A stretch of 64,000 bases of DNA, taken from contig NC_089724.1 in NCBI RefSeq assembly GCF_035083965.1, forward strand, positions 21,790,474-21,854,473, given 5' to 3'. This stretch comes from Branchiostoma lanceolatum. Lineage: Eukaryota > Chordata > Leptocardii > Amphioxiformes > Branchiostomatidae. A program made the translations under genes and the position numbers. Below, piece after piece: positions 12,210 through 21,965 of the stretch. How positions within the stretch are numbered: the stretch's first letter is position 1; every line of letters starts with the position of its first letter. The notes under the pieces are model-generated. The model made no database searches. It saw only the letters and a program-made list of their open reading frames with translations, and was not told the origin of the DNA.

Positions 12210-13452
12210 TTATATACTAAGTAGAACCTTTATTTTACTCGGATAGCCCTGTCGGCCTGTACAACAATAGAGTAGGTTTATAACTGCCCCATATATGGAG
12301 AGGGACTGTACTGACCTCTCCACAGTGCTCTGGTAGCCGTTGACAGCCTCTTTGTTAAAGAGTGGAATCAGGAGAGCACGTAGAGCTGAGGCTTCAGTTC
12401 CTGAAGGATCCGAACAAAACAGGATCAGTTACGATTCAAGTGTTCTGCACGAGTGCATCATTACAGCTACATACTTCACATCTGAACCTCTTTGTGCACC
12501 TTGTTCAGTGTTTGTCATACCAACTGGGAGTCGCGAACTTTAACTGGGATCACAACTAACACAGGAACATAGATCCTCATTGTGATTATACTATGAGAAC
12601 ATTTTAATACCTTAGCTGTAGTAATGGATGTTTGTACAATCAACCTGGACATGACCCAGGGTACAGTACTACAGTTCGACTTTAAACTCAGAGAGCCTGA
12701 TCGAGTCTTTAGAAATACAAAAGTCTGTTTGATTATTCATCCGTGACATCTGGAAAGCTTTTAAGCATTCATTGTTTTCTTTTTTCTGGCTTTGAGTCAT
12801 GGAGATGGTTTTGTCTACGTATTGAATTTCAAAGCAGAGCAGAATTAAACACCTGCTGTCAGCGTTTTATACAGAGCTGGAATGGCCAACATGGAGAGAT
12901 TACAATCTGTGTGTTTTCTATCAAAATGCAAACTCAGGCAGCCTGAGGCACTATGACTGTTAACAAAACAAACCCATGTTATGTAGTGAAATGGAACTTG
13001 ACCAACCATCTGAAAACAGCACATTTTCTCCATAAAGCCCCTGCCAAAGAGCCTTGTATCCCATCTCAAAATGCTGTGTCTTCTCTGAAAATGAAAAAAA
13101 TCAAATATCAACTACATGAAACAAACTGAAAGGTCACAGGTTGACAGTTATACAATTGACACAATTGCTTGCAACCTACTTTAGTATTGTCTGTGTCTAC
13201 AATGTTAATCATTAACTATTATTTCAATTTAGAGATGTGAAACATTAGAGTCTTATCTTCACCATTCAGGAGTTTTTTGACGGCTTCTGCTGATCCCACA
13301 AACACGGTGGGGCGGTTGATGAACCTGGCTTGGAAGATCCTGCTGCTATAGTCCTGTGTTCTTTTCTCCATGAAGCTGACAGGATCTCTATAGAACTCCA
13401 AGGAGTTGTCTCCGACCCAAGGGTACCCCACATAGCCTGGAAGCTCTGCCAT
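1..13452 (-). CDS. Atypical cytochrome P450, 3' end off window (CYP74-clan candidate)
   Basis: Eight phase-checked exons are visible on the minus strand: 13263-13452 (ATG at 13452), 13007-13084, 3232-3267, 1101-1237, 825-910, 638-687, about 322-470 and 1-96. The protein starts MAELPGYVGYPWVGD without a membrane anchor. It contains FINRPTVFVGS, a tryptophan-rich middle (LPTWGGNWESGY) and, in the last exon, a K-helix ExxR motif (EVQR in LLEVQRLWPP). The I-helix segment reads LLLFVSALVPKAFSSLF, so the usual AGxxT oxygen-activation motif is absent. That loss is typical of P450s that rearrange peroxides rather than use O2, and lancelets are known to have such CYP74-clan enzymes (CYP440 type). The cysteine heme loop lies left of the window. 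Exon 3 ends in phase 1 but exon 4 needs phase 2, so a small exon between 1,238 and 3,231 is unlocated, or one border is wrong. P450 identity is firm; the subfamily is an inference. Confidence 0.82.
1428..3076. mobile_element. MITE with AGGGCTYGAAA termini, split by a second element
   Basis: The ends are inverted copies of AGGGCTYGAAA (left near 1,428, right ending GCCCTG at 3,076). The sequence is full of GTGCAC-type repeats (for example TAGGTGCACAGCTCC). An uninterrupted relative lies at 34,514-34,925, and aligning the two shows that 1,605-2,911 is a later insertion. The termini resemble hAT-type elements, but no clean 8-bp target duplication was found. It sits in a P450 intron. Confidence 0.65.
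1605..2911. mobile_element. pogo/Tc1-like nonautonomous element with TA target site
   Basis: The element starts CAGTCAAACCTGTCTATAGC and ends with the inverted form (CAGGTTTGACTG), with TA on both sides (1603-1604 and 2912-2913). Subterminal copies of GGTGGCCGCTAT lie just inside each end. A TA target and CAG...CTG termini fit pogo/Tc1-mariner elements. No transposase reading frame is visible in its 1.3 kb. It interrupts the MITE at 1,428-3,076. Confidence 0.75.
3268..5051. other. P450 intron sequence with a CpG-rich patch
   Basis: No convincing exon was found. About 3,700-4,230 is CpG-richer than its surroundings and holds GC-rich runs and ATGGCGGCGGCGG at 3,776 followed quickly by a stop. 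It could be a promoter-like island or part of an old insertion. The rest is ordinary AT-rich intron. Confidence 0.35.
5052..7397 (-). CDS. Candidate two-exon small Cys-rich protein (86 aa), unrecognised
   Basis: Exon 1 runs from ATG at 7397 to a GTAAGAA donor (7268-7397), and exon 2 is 5052-5182 with a TGA stop. The phases join exactly (TCA-G / GT-TAT) to give 86 residues. The N-terminal half is basic and aromatic (CRKLWKKRLRFHQNRVIFSW). The C-terminal half has six cysteines (CDDC, then C-x-C, then a last pair) and could bind metal. The start lies in a GCC-ATGATGGCGGCGG context typical of animal first exons. It sits inside the large P450 intron on the same strand, so it is a nested gene if real. 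No family was recognised, and expression evidence would decide. Confidence 0.42.
5183..7267. other. Intron of the candidate small gene, nothing recognised
   Basis: AT-rich sequence with only short unconvincing reading frames on both strands. No repeat, RNA gene or exon was recognised. Confidence 0.4.
7516..7521. repeat. Left target-site duplication TCGCAT
   Basis: TCGCAT lies directly before the left inverted repeat and is matched by TCGCAT at 12094-12099 directly after the right one. Confidence 0.8.
7522..8354 (+). repeat. Left terminal inverted repeat of the 4.57-kb element
   Basis: 833 bp, inverted relative to 11247-12093. The ~50-bp tandem block is at about 7,560-7,790 and the 15-bp block at about 8,010-8,070. 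The inner border is at AACTACGCAAATTG. Confidence 0.88.
8355..11246. other. Interior of the 4.57-kb element, two exon-like stretches
   Basis: No transposase motif was found. About 8,600-8,700 (plus) reads RPSGETVLLSRIVGHSYG and continues to a possible donor (AGAAAG/GTTGAG). About 8,970-9,105 (plus), after TTTGCTAG, reads MDASNKVAGPYLRVKDW and ends in TAA. Both look more protein-like than the surroundings, but their phases do not join simply. They may be fragments of a captured host gene. The remainder is AT-rich and unrecognised. Confidence 0.4.
11247..12093 (-). repeat. Right terminal inverted repeat of the 4.57-kb element
   Basis: 847 bp, the reverse complement of the left arm. It has five full copies of the 15-bp unit at about 11,520-11,610 and the ~50-bp tandem block at about 11,840-12,060. 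Confidence 0.88.
12160..12209. repeat. Microsatellite (GTA)n
   Basis: About 16 consecutive GTA/AGT triplets follow just right of the 4.57-kb element. Confidence 0.95.
12210..13006. other. P450 intron 2, nothing recognised
   Basis: Mixed sequence without a convincing exon. The reading frames at 12,340-12,560 lack splice sites and similarity. Confidence 0.35.
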
Positions 13453-14133
13453 CTCTGTCCTGAATCAATGCTCCGTAGACCACTTAACATCAGGTCAAAC
13501 AGCAGTTTTTTTGCTTTTATGTCGCATTAGCAGGAAATGGTACGCGGTAGTAAAACTTAGAGTTAGACATCTCCAGAAAAGTTATTGGTTTAGGTGGTAA
13601 CTTATTCCCTGAGAGATAGCAAGATGTTGTTGAAAGGAAGTGGACACAATCTTTGGTTGGTTCCTTTCAAGACCTGCAAGGAAGAAGAAAAAAATCATAA
13701 GGTTCTGAGTGCTCTTTATAATATCTGTGCTATCAGGAAGTTACTCAGACTGCCCTAACAGTAAATGTTCAGACACCACCTACACCTATAAATACTGTTA
13801 ACAATAATGAATAAAACCGACGAGAAATCATGCAAACATCGACATAACCAGACAGCTTAAAAATACACAACACGTATGTATATATAACGCTCCGTACTCT
13901 CCTCCCACTATATCAGACACATGTCCAACCCGGAAGTCCCGTGAAGCCGGTACTAGAGTAGGGGAGGGTGCTGTTGGAATGTCACTTCAAAGCGTCCGAA
14001 TCATGCACACTCGAAATCGATGAATTTGTGATTAGAAATGAAGCTATTATGCAACGACTACATAGAAAGGTCAACGTGGACACGTATAGAAAGTACGAAT
14101 GGTCTATTTCCATTCGAGAGAGAACTCACGGTA

Positions 14134-15223
14134 ACGTTGGGTAACCTAAATTCGTGGGGTACTTAAAGTCGGGATTTTTCGAAAACGGGGTATTTAGGGA
14201 TATGTGCTAGATGCAAAATCAGTTATAACGCCTGCAATGCAAAGCAGATAGACTAACGTATTCAGAACACTGGCTGAAAAGCTTCGATAACCATGCATTA
14301 GAAGTTGGCGACGTCAAAAACTCTCCGTCCCTTATTGACAGAGTCTGGGGGCTTCGTGGGAGAATCACCCAGCACGGTTGTTCGCTGGTTTATAAGACAA
14401 ATGTCACATCTCCTGCCTGCTAAACACAATTATTTATAAGACAACTTATTACAATCTCTTTTGCTAACCTGCAACTATATTCTAAGTGTGATCAATCATC
14501 AAAACTCCTCTCTGTTGCTACAACCTACGGCACGTGTATTTTCCCGCCGCCATATTGTTAACCAGAATCCTGTTGTCAAGCAGACGACAAAGGTTTGTGA
14601 GGAACACTTTTTTGTCTAAATGCTGCGTGTGATAGTGGACTGAGGAAGATATTTTCCTCAAAGTTTGCTCCTAACACAAAAAGGAACACATGGACATAGT
14701 AGTATTACCATTGCTACGGCATCCAGCTAACTTCCCATGAATAATGTAACGTTACACGTTGCCCGATGATGACGATGGGCCGACTTTGAGTGAAGTTCTA
14801 CCGACTCAACACACGGGTTGTTCCCGAACTGGCCTGATGTGTGCGGTACGGCCGTTTTTTCGTGTATTTTTTTTACTTGGACACGTCTATATCCATAGCA
14901 CTCTCCTCAAGCCAAGGATAGAACGAATAGCTGCTGTATAAAATGTGATTAGCGGTAAGATATTCAAGACGAATCTTCTCTCCCGAATTAATGTGCCCCC
15001 CTGTCCGACAGCACCACAATTGTGCGTGCGGCGCACGGTAGTTTCAAGTTGAAATATTATGGTGTCAGCACGACTAGAGACAAAATCTACCATATATATG
15101 ATTAGTGCAAAGATAGTACATGATACTGACAGAATAATAGAAAAAAAGGATGGTTCATTGTTCTGCTAGATTGATTTCAGTCAACCATTATCGGAAAAAT
15201 CCCGAATTTAGGTTACCCAACGT
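14134..15223. mobile_element. 1.09-kb TIR element in the P450/UNG divergent promoter
   Basis: The left end ACGTTGGGTAACCTAAATTC is repeated inverted at the right end, with TA on both sides (14132-14133 and 15224-15225). The inverted match resumes after a 16-bp gap around GGGATTTTTC. No transposase frame is seen. It lies between two divergent start codons (13,452 minus and 15,595 plus), so it has lengthened the shared upstream region. Confidence 0.72.
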
Positions 15224-15443
15224 TACACTTTCTGAAGGCATGGCCGCCATCTTTTCTCGCAATGTTTTGATCATGTGACCAGAAGTTCAAGGTTATCGGA
15301 ACTGTCAATTATAATGCTTATGATATCTGTATTTTTTTCTTTCAAAAATGCATGTATCCCTCACAGTTACAAAGTTAAAGCCATGGTTATATACAGTTCA
15401 GAAGTTTCCCTTCTTCTATCCTGATTTTATCTGCTCCCCTGTG

Positions 15444-15484
15444 ATTGGCCATTTGACATTTTTCGCGGGAAACTCAACCACGTG
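15444..15484 (+). promoter_or_regulatory. UNG proximal promoter: inverted CCAAT, E2F site, E-box
   Basis: Within 150 bp of the UNG start codon lie ATTGG (15444-15448, inverted CCAAT), the near-palindrome TTTCGCGGGAAA (15461-15472, close to the E2F/DP consensus) and CACGTG (15479-15484). S-phase control through E2F is established for vertebrate UNG, and this arrangement suggests the same here. The core motifs are read directly; their function is inferred. Confidence 0.65.
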
Positions 15485-15594
15485 ACACACACTGAGACCA
15501 GAACACACTCGAGTTGAATTAGTCCGGTGTTTTTCCTGAATCTGTCACGATTTTCGTCTGTATTTGTAGACGGACGTATTTGAGGAGTCTCGGC

Positions 15595-18500
15595 ATGATC
15601 GGTCAGAAGAAGATCTCCTCGTTCTTCAGTCCTCAGCAGGCGAGGAAACGGCCGACCGACGGAGAAGAGGGCGGGAACAGTCCAGATGGGAAGGTTTGTT
15701 GGTTGGCGTGGGGAGGGGGGCATGACTTCTCGCTTACAAATTGGCTTATTGACGAATTCTTTTATGAATCTTTAGGATGGTCCCTTCAGTTAACATTATA
15801 CATGAATTCAGCGACTTGAGTCCCCGGTCCCCGTCAATTTTCTGGATCACGATTTGCACGCTACTTGTATAATTTTACTTTGAAAACTTTCGTGTTATTT
15901 ATGCTAGGCGCGGCGTGACCACCTCCACTATCAGCATATATTGCCTCTAGATCTGATATGCAGAGTTAAGTACATTAAGTAGGTTATATTGTAACCCTCC
16001 CAAGGACCTATGTCATGGAGTGAGTACAAAGACCGCCTATTCCTTACCAGCCATGATCCTGGAGAAGTTGATGTCTGATCAAGGAATATGTCTACAGATT
16101 AGGGGTGGGTACCGGTACACAGGGTACCGGTACTGTGTACCGGTACAAAACCGGTATTTCTTAATGGACCGGTCCAAAAAACCGGTCCGTAAAAAATCAG
16201 TGGACCGGCCTATGGACCGATTAGAAAATTCATAGTACAGTAGAATCCGCTTAACTGCACCACCCATTTGTCAGCGTTTTTGGTGCAATTATCCGGCTGG
16301 TGCAATTATGCGAAATGCCCAGCTTGACCGCACCACCCTGGGCGAGGGGGTGTATTGTTAGTCAGAAACACTAGCACAAAGAAAACAGACGAAATTATTC
16401 AGTTATTAACTTTATTTATTGACCCTTTGCTGAAAATAAAGAAATGACTACGAACATGTTTTGATTTTGCATTCTTTCATTTTTCCATGCGATCTACCGC
16501 ATTACAACACACGTAATGTTACAGGGGAGGCATTCTGAAACATCGTCATGCCACTCATGGGATAACAGTTTCTGTGTTACATTACGTAGAGTGCATAGGA
16601 ATTGGGGAAGGAGGCACTCAAGCTAACCGACATCTATCGCACTGCAATCGTCCTTCAGTAAGACATCTGGAGCTGCATAGTTCATCGATTTGTGCAAATG
16701 GCTGAATAAAGGTTCCAAACGTGAACTATGCGGCTCCAGATGTCTTACTGAAGGACGATTGCGGTGCGATAGATGTCGGTTAGCTTGAGTGCCTCCTTCC
16801 CTAATTCCTACATTACGTAGAGTGCAGTTGTCGATTTACGTAAATCATGTACCGCCATGAAACTAGGAATTGAAACTAAAACTTGGCCGGGACCTCCCAT
16901 ACAATTCCTATCAACGTAACTGTCAATAGAGACCGCCTTCTTTTGTTACTCAAAACAGTTTTAAACATATTGGCGGTATTGCGCCTTACACCGGCAGGTA
17001 TCGGCTCATTTGTTCTGCGTTTGCTGATTTTAGCGCACCTTTTCAGTTAACTGGTCGAGGATTTTTGAAAAAAATTGGTGCAGTTATCCGGCATTGGTGA
17101 CCATGCGCGGTGCAGATATGCGGAGCCACTAACAATGCAGTGAATGGGAACCGGTTTTGGATATTGGGATTCGGTGCAATTAAATGGAAGGTGCGTTTAT
17201 CCGATGTGCAATTAAGTGGCTTCGTCTGTACCAGGCTACCAGCAGGCGGCCACATAACTGGTCTAAGAAAATACAAAACAGCAGATTTAAGAGTCGTTTT
17301 CGAAGACGTTAGCTGTGAATAATATCTAGAAACACTTAAAGGATGATCGTGTAAACAGAGACAAAGTACAAACCTAAGAAATTATATCGTTCCAGACATG
17401 AAGTTTGGAGACTTTTACGTGTGTCTCGCTCTCCAAAATATGATGTACGGCGACACTACTATAATCAGGTACAGGTACAGGTCCGGACCTGGACCTGAGT
17501 CACCTGACCCTCTGGACCTGGACCTGGACCGGACCTGAATTTTATGTACCGGTACCCACCCCTACTACAGATGTGTTAAATGAGGGTCTGCATGCTCTTT
17601 TCCGTAAGGCGTAGGCAGCCTATTTTTATTTCCCATAATTTGTAGGGAAAGCCATCTTAGTGACATAACTCGTGGTGAGGCGACCAAATTTTGCCTAATC
17701 GCCATCATTGATTTTAGCGTAAAAAATGGGGGGTTGTTCTGAATTCAGCGTTGTCGGCACCCCCCATGCAGACCCTCTTTAATCTTAGTAACTTGTGGAG
17801 TGAGCATAGTTAAAGTTAAGTTAAAATCCTCCCACATCATTATTGATGTATAGGGCAGTGCCGATCTCCGTTTCATAGCCCTGGGCCACACTTGTGGTGA
17901 AATCACTGTAGCAGGGGGCTAGTCCACTGGCAGTGAAGTGTGTTTAACTTCCATACTGTTTCAGAAGTATGTACCATTTGTATAAAGTCTTTGGTATGAC
18001 TCAATGCGCCTCTTGTCCAGAAGTGCCCTAACCCGGGGCTTGAACCCGGGCCTTCTGGTCCAAGTATTTTGAACCAGATGTGGTGAGAGGCAGAAGGCGC
18101 AGACCACTACACCACAGGGACAGTGGGACACCCCAGGATTGAGCATAATTTGCAGCTAAATCTAGACTCAAGAACTGTTCGCCTTTGCAGGCAACTCCTG
18201 TGAAAAAGCTGAAAGCAGACGACCGTCCAACCTCCCCTCCTGCCAACAATGGACTGTCCCCGGAGCAGCGTGCTCGGATGGAGGAGAAGAAGAGGGAGGC
18301 GCAGGTGAAGCTGGCGAGTAAGAACTGCCCAGCTGACATGGGGGAGACGTGGAGACGAGCACTGGCTCAGCAGTTCACCAAGCCTTACTGGCTCAAGGTA
18401 ACAAGTCAAATTTTCACCCTTTGGTTTTTCTTTTTCCATTCTGCAACTTGAAATGAGCAATATTGTTGGTTATTATGTTGATTGTTATGTAATAAATGCT

Positions 18501-20661
18501 ACTTGTGTTTTAGATTTTAATATCAGGGATACCTGTAAAACAGGCTCTCCCTTGCATCAATATGTTATACATTTTGGTATATGTGTAACGTTATACACTT
18601 TGGTGCCAATTCTCTCATTATTTTGTTTCTCCTCAGTTGATGTCCTTTGTTCAGTCGGAGCGAGCCAGTCGGACAGTGTATCCACCAGCCAATCAGGTCT
18701 TCACCTGGACTCAGATGTGTACTATTCAGGAGGTACAGGAACAATATCATTAAGGCTTCCGGGAATATCGACATACTTTAACTAAAAAAAATTGTCATCA
18801 AACTGTCACTCTATGGCAAAGTTGAACAATCCAGTAACAGGTTGAAATGAAGGAATTGCTAGGTAATCAGACATTTCGAAAATGGCTTTCCACCAGTATT
18901 AAGTGACCATCATCTCAACCATATTGATCAATGTTTAGTTAAGCTTAACCTGTTCCTTCTCGGCATCTCTCTCTCCACTTATTCTCCAATGTATCCTCCA
19001 ACTTTGCTCTCCCCACATTATTGACACCTCTATCTGTATCCCCATACAGGTAAAAGTGGTGATCTTGGGACAGGACCCCTACCATGGCCCTGGACAGGCA
19101 CATGGTATGTACCACAGGACAAGACGTTTAACATCATTCCACTAAGCTTGACATTGCAACCTCCAATTTTTCCTCAATTGAATCAAATACAAGTGGTGCC
19201 ATTTTCTTTCTCGTCAGGTCGCTACCAACATAACCCAAAGAGTTGATACAATTCATGAGATGCATGTAAACTGGAGAGTCACATGGAATTTAGTGAAATT
19301 TGTGTCTTTTGCTTCCAGGTCTTTGCTTCAGTGTGCAGCGACCTGTCCCACCACCACCAAGGTACAGTCTCAGTTTTTCTCTCAGCCAAGTTTTAGTCTC
19401 ATCTTTTCTGTCAGTCAAGTTTGTCACCACGAGAATGTCACCTTTTTTTTCTTCAACAAATCCATAAAGACAATATCCAGCCGCCAGAGAGGTGAAGGAC
19501 TATGATTGCCAACATTGCATTTTAAGTAAGAAATAATGCATCAATCATTGCTTTGTTAGTATATCACCACTTTAGATGTGTCAATTTTTGACAACTCTCA
19601 CAACTCTCCTACCCCCCTGTGTTAACCCTAGCTTGGTGAACATGTACAAGGAACTACAGAAGGATGTGGAAGGGTTTGAGATCCCCAACCATGGAGACCT
19701 GACGGGATGGGCAAAACAGGGTACTGCTTGTATCTGTGTCCTTGAGAGGGTATCACCTTATATGTATAACTGATTTCTTTTTACCAAGCAACACAGCCTA
19801 TTAGTCATGTACTGTATACTGAAAAGAAGATTTCAATAAGATGTTAATTTCAGTATTGCAGAAATCTGCAGTCTTGTCCCTTATATCTTGCCCTGTATTT
19901 GATGTATACATATTTATTAAAAAGTTCTTAGTATGGAGAATATTAAGAGTTCAGAAAATCTCAGGCAGCCAGTGTTACAACTCCATCTGTTTTGCAGGGG
20001 TGTTATTACTGAACGCTGTTCTGACAGTCCGTAAACAGGAGGCCAACTCCCACAAGGGCAAGGGGTGGGAGGAGTTCACTGATGCTGTCATCACCTGGCT
20101 GAATAAGAATGGTGATGGGATTGTCTTTATGCTGTGGGGGGCATATGCACAGAAGAAAGGCAGCTGCATTAACAAGGTGCAGTATGTTTCTTTTTGTTGT
20201 TTACCATTTGACTGGTCTATGAATGGATTTTCTGTTTTGTGCCTAATATGAGAAGTGAGTTGCAGATATATTAAAAAGAATCTACTGGTAGTTCCAAAAC
20301 CATGAACATTTGAATAAGTTGTCATCATTGAAATGTAAGGCCTTTTTGAGTTATCCTTCATATTTTCTGTTATTTGGAAGTGGGGTTCTTGTCTTAGAAA
20401 GCTGCATCTGACTTGCATCAATTGTTGTGGCATCTTTGGTATCAGGTAACCATTACTGTTACTTGATGGTACAACATTAAAGGTGTAACATTAAAACTTT
20501 GCTCACCTCCTCTACAGAAGAAGCACCATGTCCTGAAGGCCCCCCACCCCTCCCCCCTGTCAGCCCACCGGGGGTTCCTGGGTTGTGGACACTTCTCCAA
20601 AACCAACGAGCTTCTCAAGTCTGCTGGGAAGACTCCAATCAACTGGTCAAAACTCAGCTAA
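15595..20661 (+). CDS. UNG: Uracil-DNA glycosylase, complete, 303 aa
   Basis: It removes uracil from DNA to start base-excision repair. Eight exons join in phase: 15595-15693, 18191-18397, 18637-18732, 19050-19104, 19319-19361, 19632-19720, 19998-20176 and 20518-20661. The N-terminus [11 protein letters not shown] matches nuclear UNG2 and is a PCNA-binding PIP box (Q4, I7, F10, F11). Family motifs are intact: the water-activating loop GQDPYHG (141-147, catalytic D143), the proline-rich loop PVPPPPSL and the DNA-intercalation loop HPSPLS (266-271, H266). The length is close to human UNG2 (313 aa). The visible start codes for the nuclear form; no separate mitochondrial first exon was recognised. 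Intron 1 (2.5 kb) carries nested transposons and a SINE. A P450 gene is divergently transcribed upstream. Confidence 0.97.
16238..17228. mobile_element. pogo-like nonautonomous element nested in the hAT element
   Basis: It starts CAGTAGAATCCGCTTAACTG and ends in an imperfect inverted copy (TTAAGTGGCTTCGTCTG), with TA on both sides (16236-16237 and 17229-17230). GGTGCAATTA-type subterminal repeats occur at both ends. No transposase frame is seen. Confidence 0.7.
16596..16809. repeat. 214-bp hairpin insert flanked by 17-bp direct repeats
   Basis: Arms at about 16,597-16,682 and 16,722-16,809 are nearly perfect inverted copies (AGGAATTGGGGAAGGAGG against CCTCCTTCCCTAATTCCT). The insert is flanked by ACATTACGTAGAGTGCA at 16579-16595 and again at 16810-16826, identical over 17 bp. 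It is the third level of nesting inside UNG intron 1. Confidence 0.78.
17990..18125 (-). repeat. tRNA-derived SINE head (candidate)
   Basis: On the minus strand TGGTGTAGTGG (18104-18114) resembles a Pol III A box and GGTTCAAGCCC (18036-18046) a B box inside a CCCGG...CCGGG stem. The spacing is longer than in a working tRNA and no acceptor stem closes, so it is read as a SINE promoter rather than a tRNA gene. Confidence 0.45.
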
Positions 20662-21569
20662 GGTGTCTCAACAGTGTGCTGTGTTAGATATCAGGGAAAG
20701 CTGTGACGGGCACTGAAAATAAGAAATACAAATAGAAGACTACATGCCTAAAACAAAGAAGTTTATACATATATCTTCGATTAAGCTGTAGAAGTTATTG
20801 TGGAACATAGTATGAAAATGTTTGTTTTTAGATGGCACTGTGTACAAAGCAATACATATACTGTACTTCTTAGACATGAACTAATAGGAGAGTTGTCATA
20901 GCCACTGCTGAAAGCACAACATTCCAGTGAGATAGGTGGAATGCAGCAAAAAGAAGTTGTACTAATAGTTTGTATTAAAGAAGATATTTGAAGTTCACTG
21001 GCTACTATTAAAGAGCTGTGCAAAATGTCTGTGCAGCATCAACAGTCAAGAATTGCTGAATGACAGTGATTTTGCATTACATGTACTTTGCAGTAGGCTT
21101 GCTTAGTACGTATGTGGAAATGATCTGATCTTAAGATCTTAAAGTTCACCAGCTGTAAGAAACCAGCTTGCTGTACTGTGTATGAGGTGCAATAATGGAG
21201 ACCTTGTAGTTGTAGCTTCATACGATATCACTCCTTAGTTAACAAGATGGATCATTGAAAATGTGATTTTACCGATTATTTTTAGGTTGTAGGTACATTA
21301 AGTTTGTCAACGATAGTTAACTTACCTATAGTTAAGGTCCTGTTCAGAGAAAACATTTATGATATTCAACTTGTTGAGATATTTAGCATTTTAAGATATG
21401 TAGATTTTGATGTTGATATTTTAGTTCATGTTCGGCCTCCAATAAACAGCGTTTAGTTTGTATAACATTGGAATCAGTGTATTGAATGTTAAAGATATGG
21501 CTCAGACGTAATGTTTATGTTATCCATGTAATTTTTAGCATAACATTTTTGTGACTTACGTTAAGTAAA
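20662..21569 (+). other. UNG 3' untranslated region and flank
   Basis: No further coding exon was found. A canonical AATAAA at 21441-21446 is the likely polyadenylation signal, giving a 3' UTR of about 0.8 kb. Confidence 0.6.
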
Positions 21570-21965
21570 CAAACCACTCCCTGCCACAGCCTCCATGCTT
21601 GTCATCACCAGTCTTGTCAGGCGGTCCCTGGCCATTCTTCCACCAGGAGATGTCAAAGGTCACCACATGTTCTTCTGGTGGTCATTGTCGCATTCACAGC
21701 TACGTAGCCCAAGCTGATCACAGAGCTCGTGTTGAGGTCTGGGCTGCTGGAAGACCATGTATAAATCCATCCTCTGTACTAAGTTCCTGCAATGTAGTCT
21801 GCAATGGTCCTTGCTCTCTGTGTGGGCGGCTGGCATTGTCATCTTGCAAAATGGAATTTATGTCATATTGCAGACGCAAAGGATTGTGACTGGATGGATA
21901 ATGATGTTCCTCTATCTTGCCACATTGAATTTCCCTGGGATGACGAGCCTTGGCCTGTTTGAAGA
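21570..21965 (-). pseudogene. Relic of a Tc1/mariner-type transposase
   Basis: Translating the minus strand with at least two frameshifts gives, in order, LQDDNA-RPH, ARTIADYIA, WSSSSPDLN and HELCDQLGLRS. These follow the Tc1 pattern DNARPH, SPDLNPIE and LWDQLGRR. A C-terminal MEAVAG-like tail follows near 21,590. The second Asp motif is recognisable, the third acidic residue is lost, and stops interrupt every frame. It is a dead copy lying next to the telomere-like array. Confidence 0.6.

Larger units (their letters stand above)
16100..17564. mobile_element. hAT-type nonautonomous element, host of a nested insertion
   Basis: The left terminus TAGGGGTGGGTACCGGTAC is mirrored at the right end. 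An exact 8-bp duplication CTACAGAT flanks it (16092-16099 and 17565-17572), the size expected for hAT transposition. The subterminal regions are rich in ACCGG/GGACCTG repeats. It lies in UNG intron 1. Confidence 0.85.

Noticed and set aside
12340..12560. Overlapping open frames upstream of P450 exon 2
   Set aside because: No similarity, splice sites or phase link to the neighbouring P450 exons.
18030..18120. tRNA gene on the minus strand
   Set aside because: A- and B-box-like motifs are present but their spacing is too long and no acceptor stem or anticodon arm folds; it is treated as a SINE.
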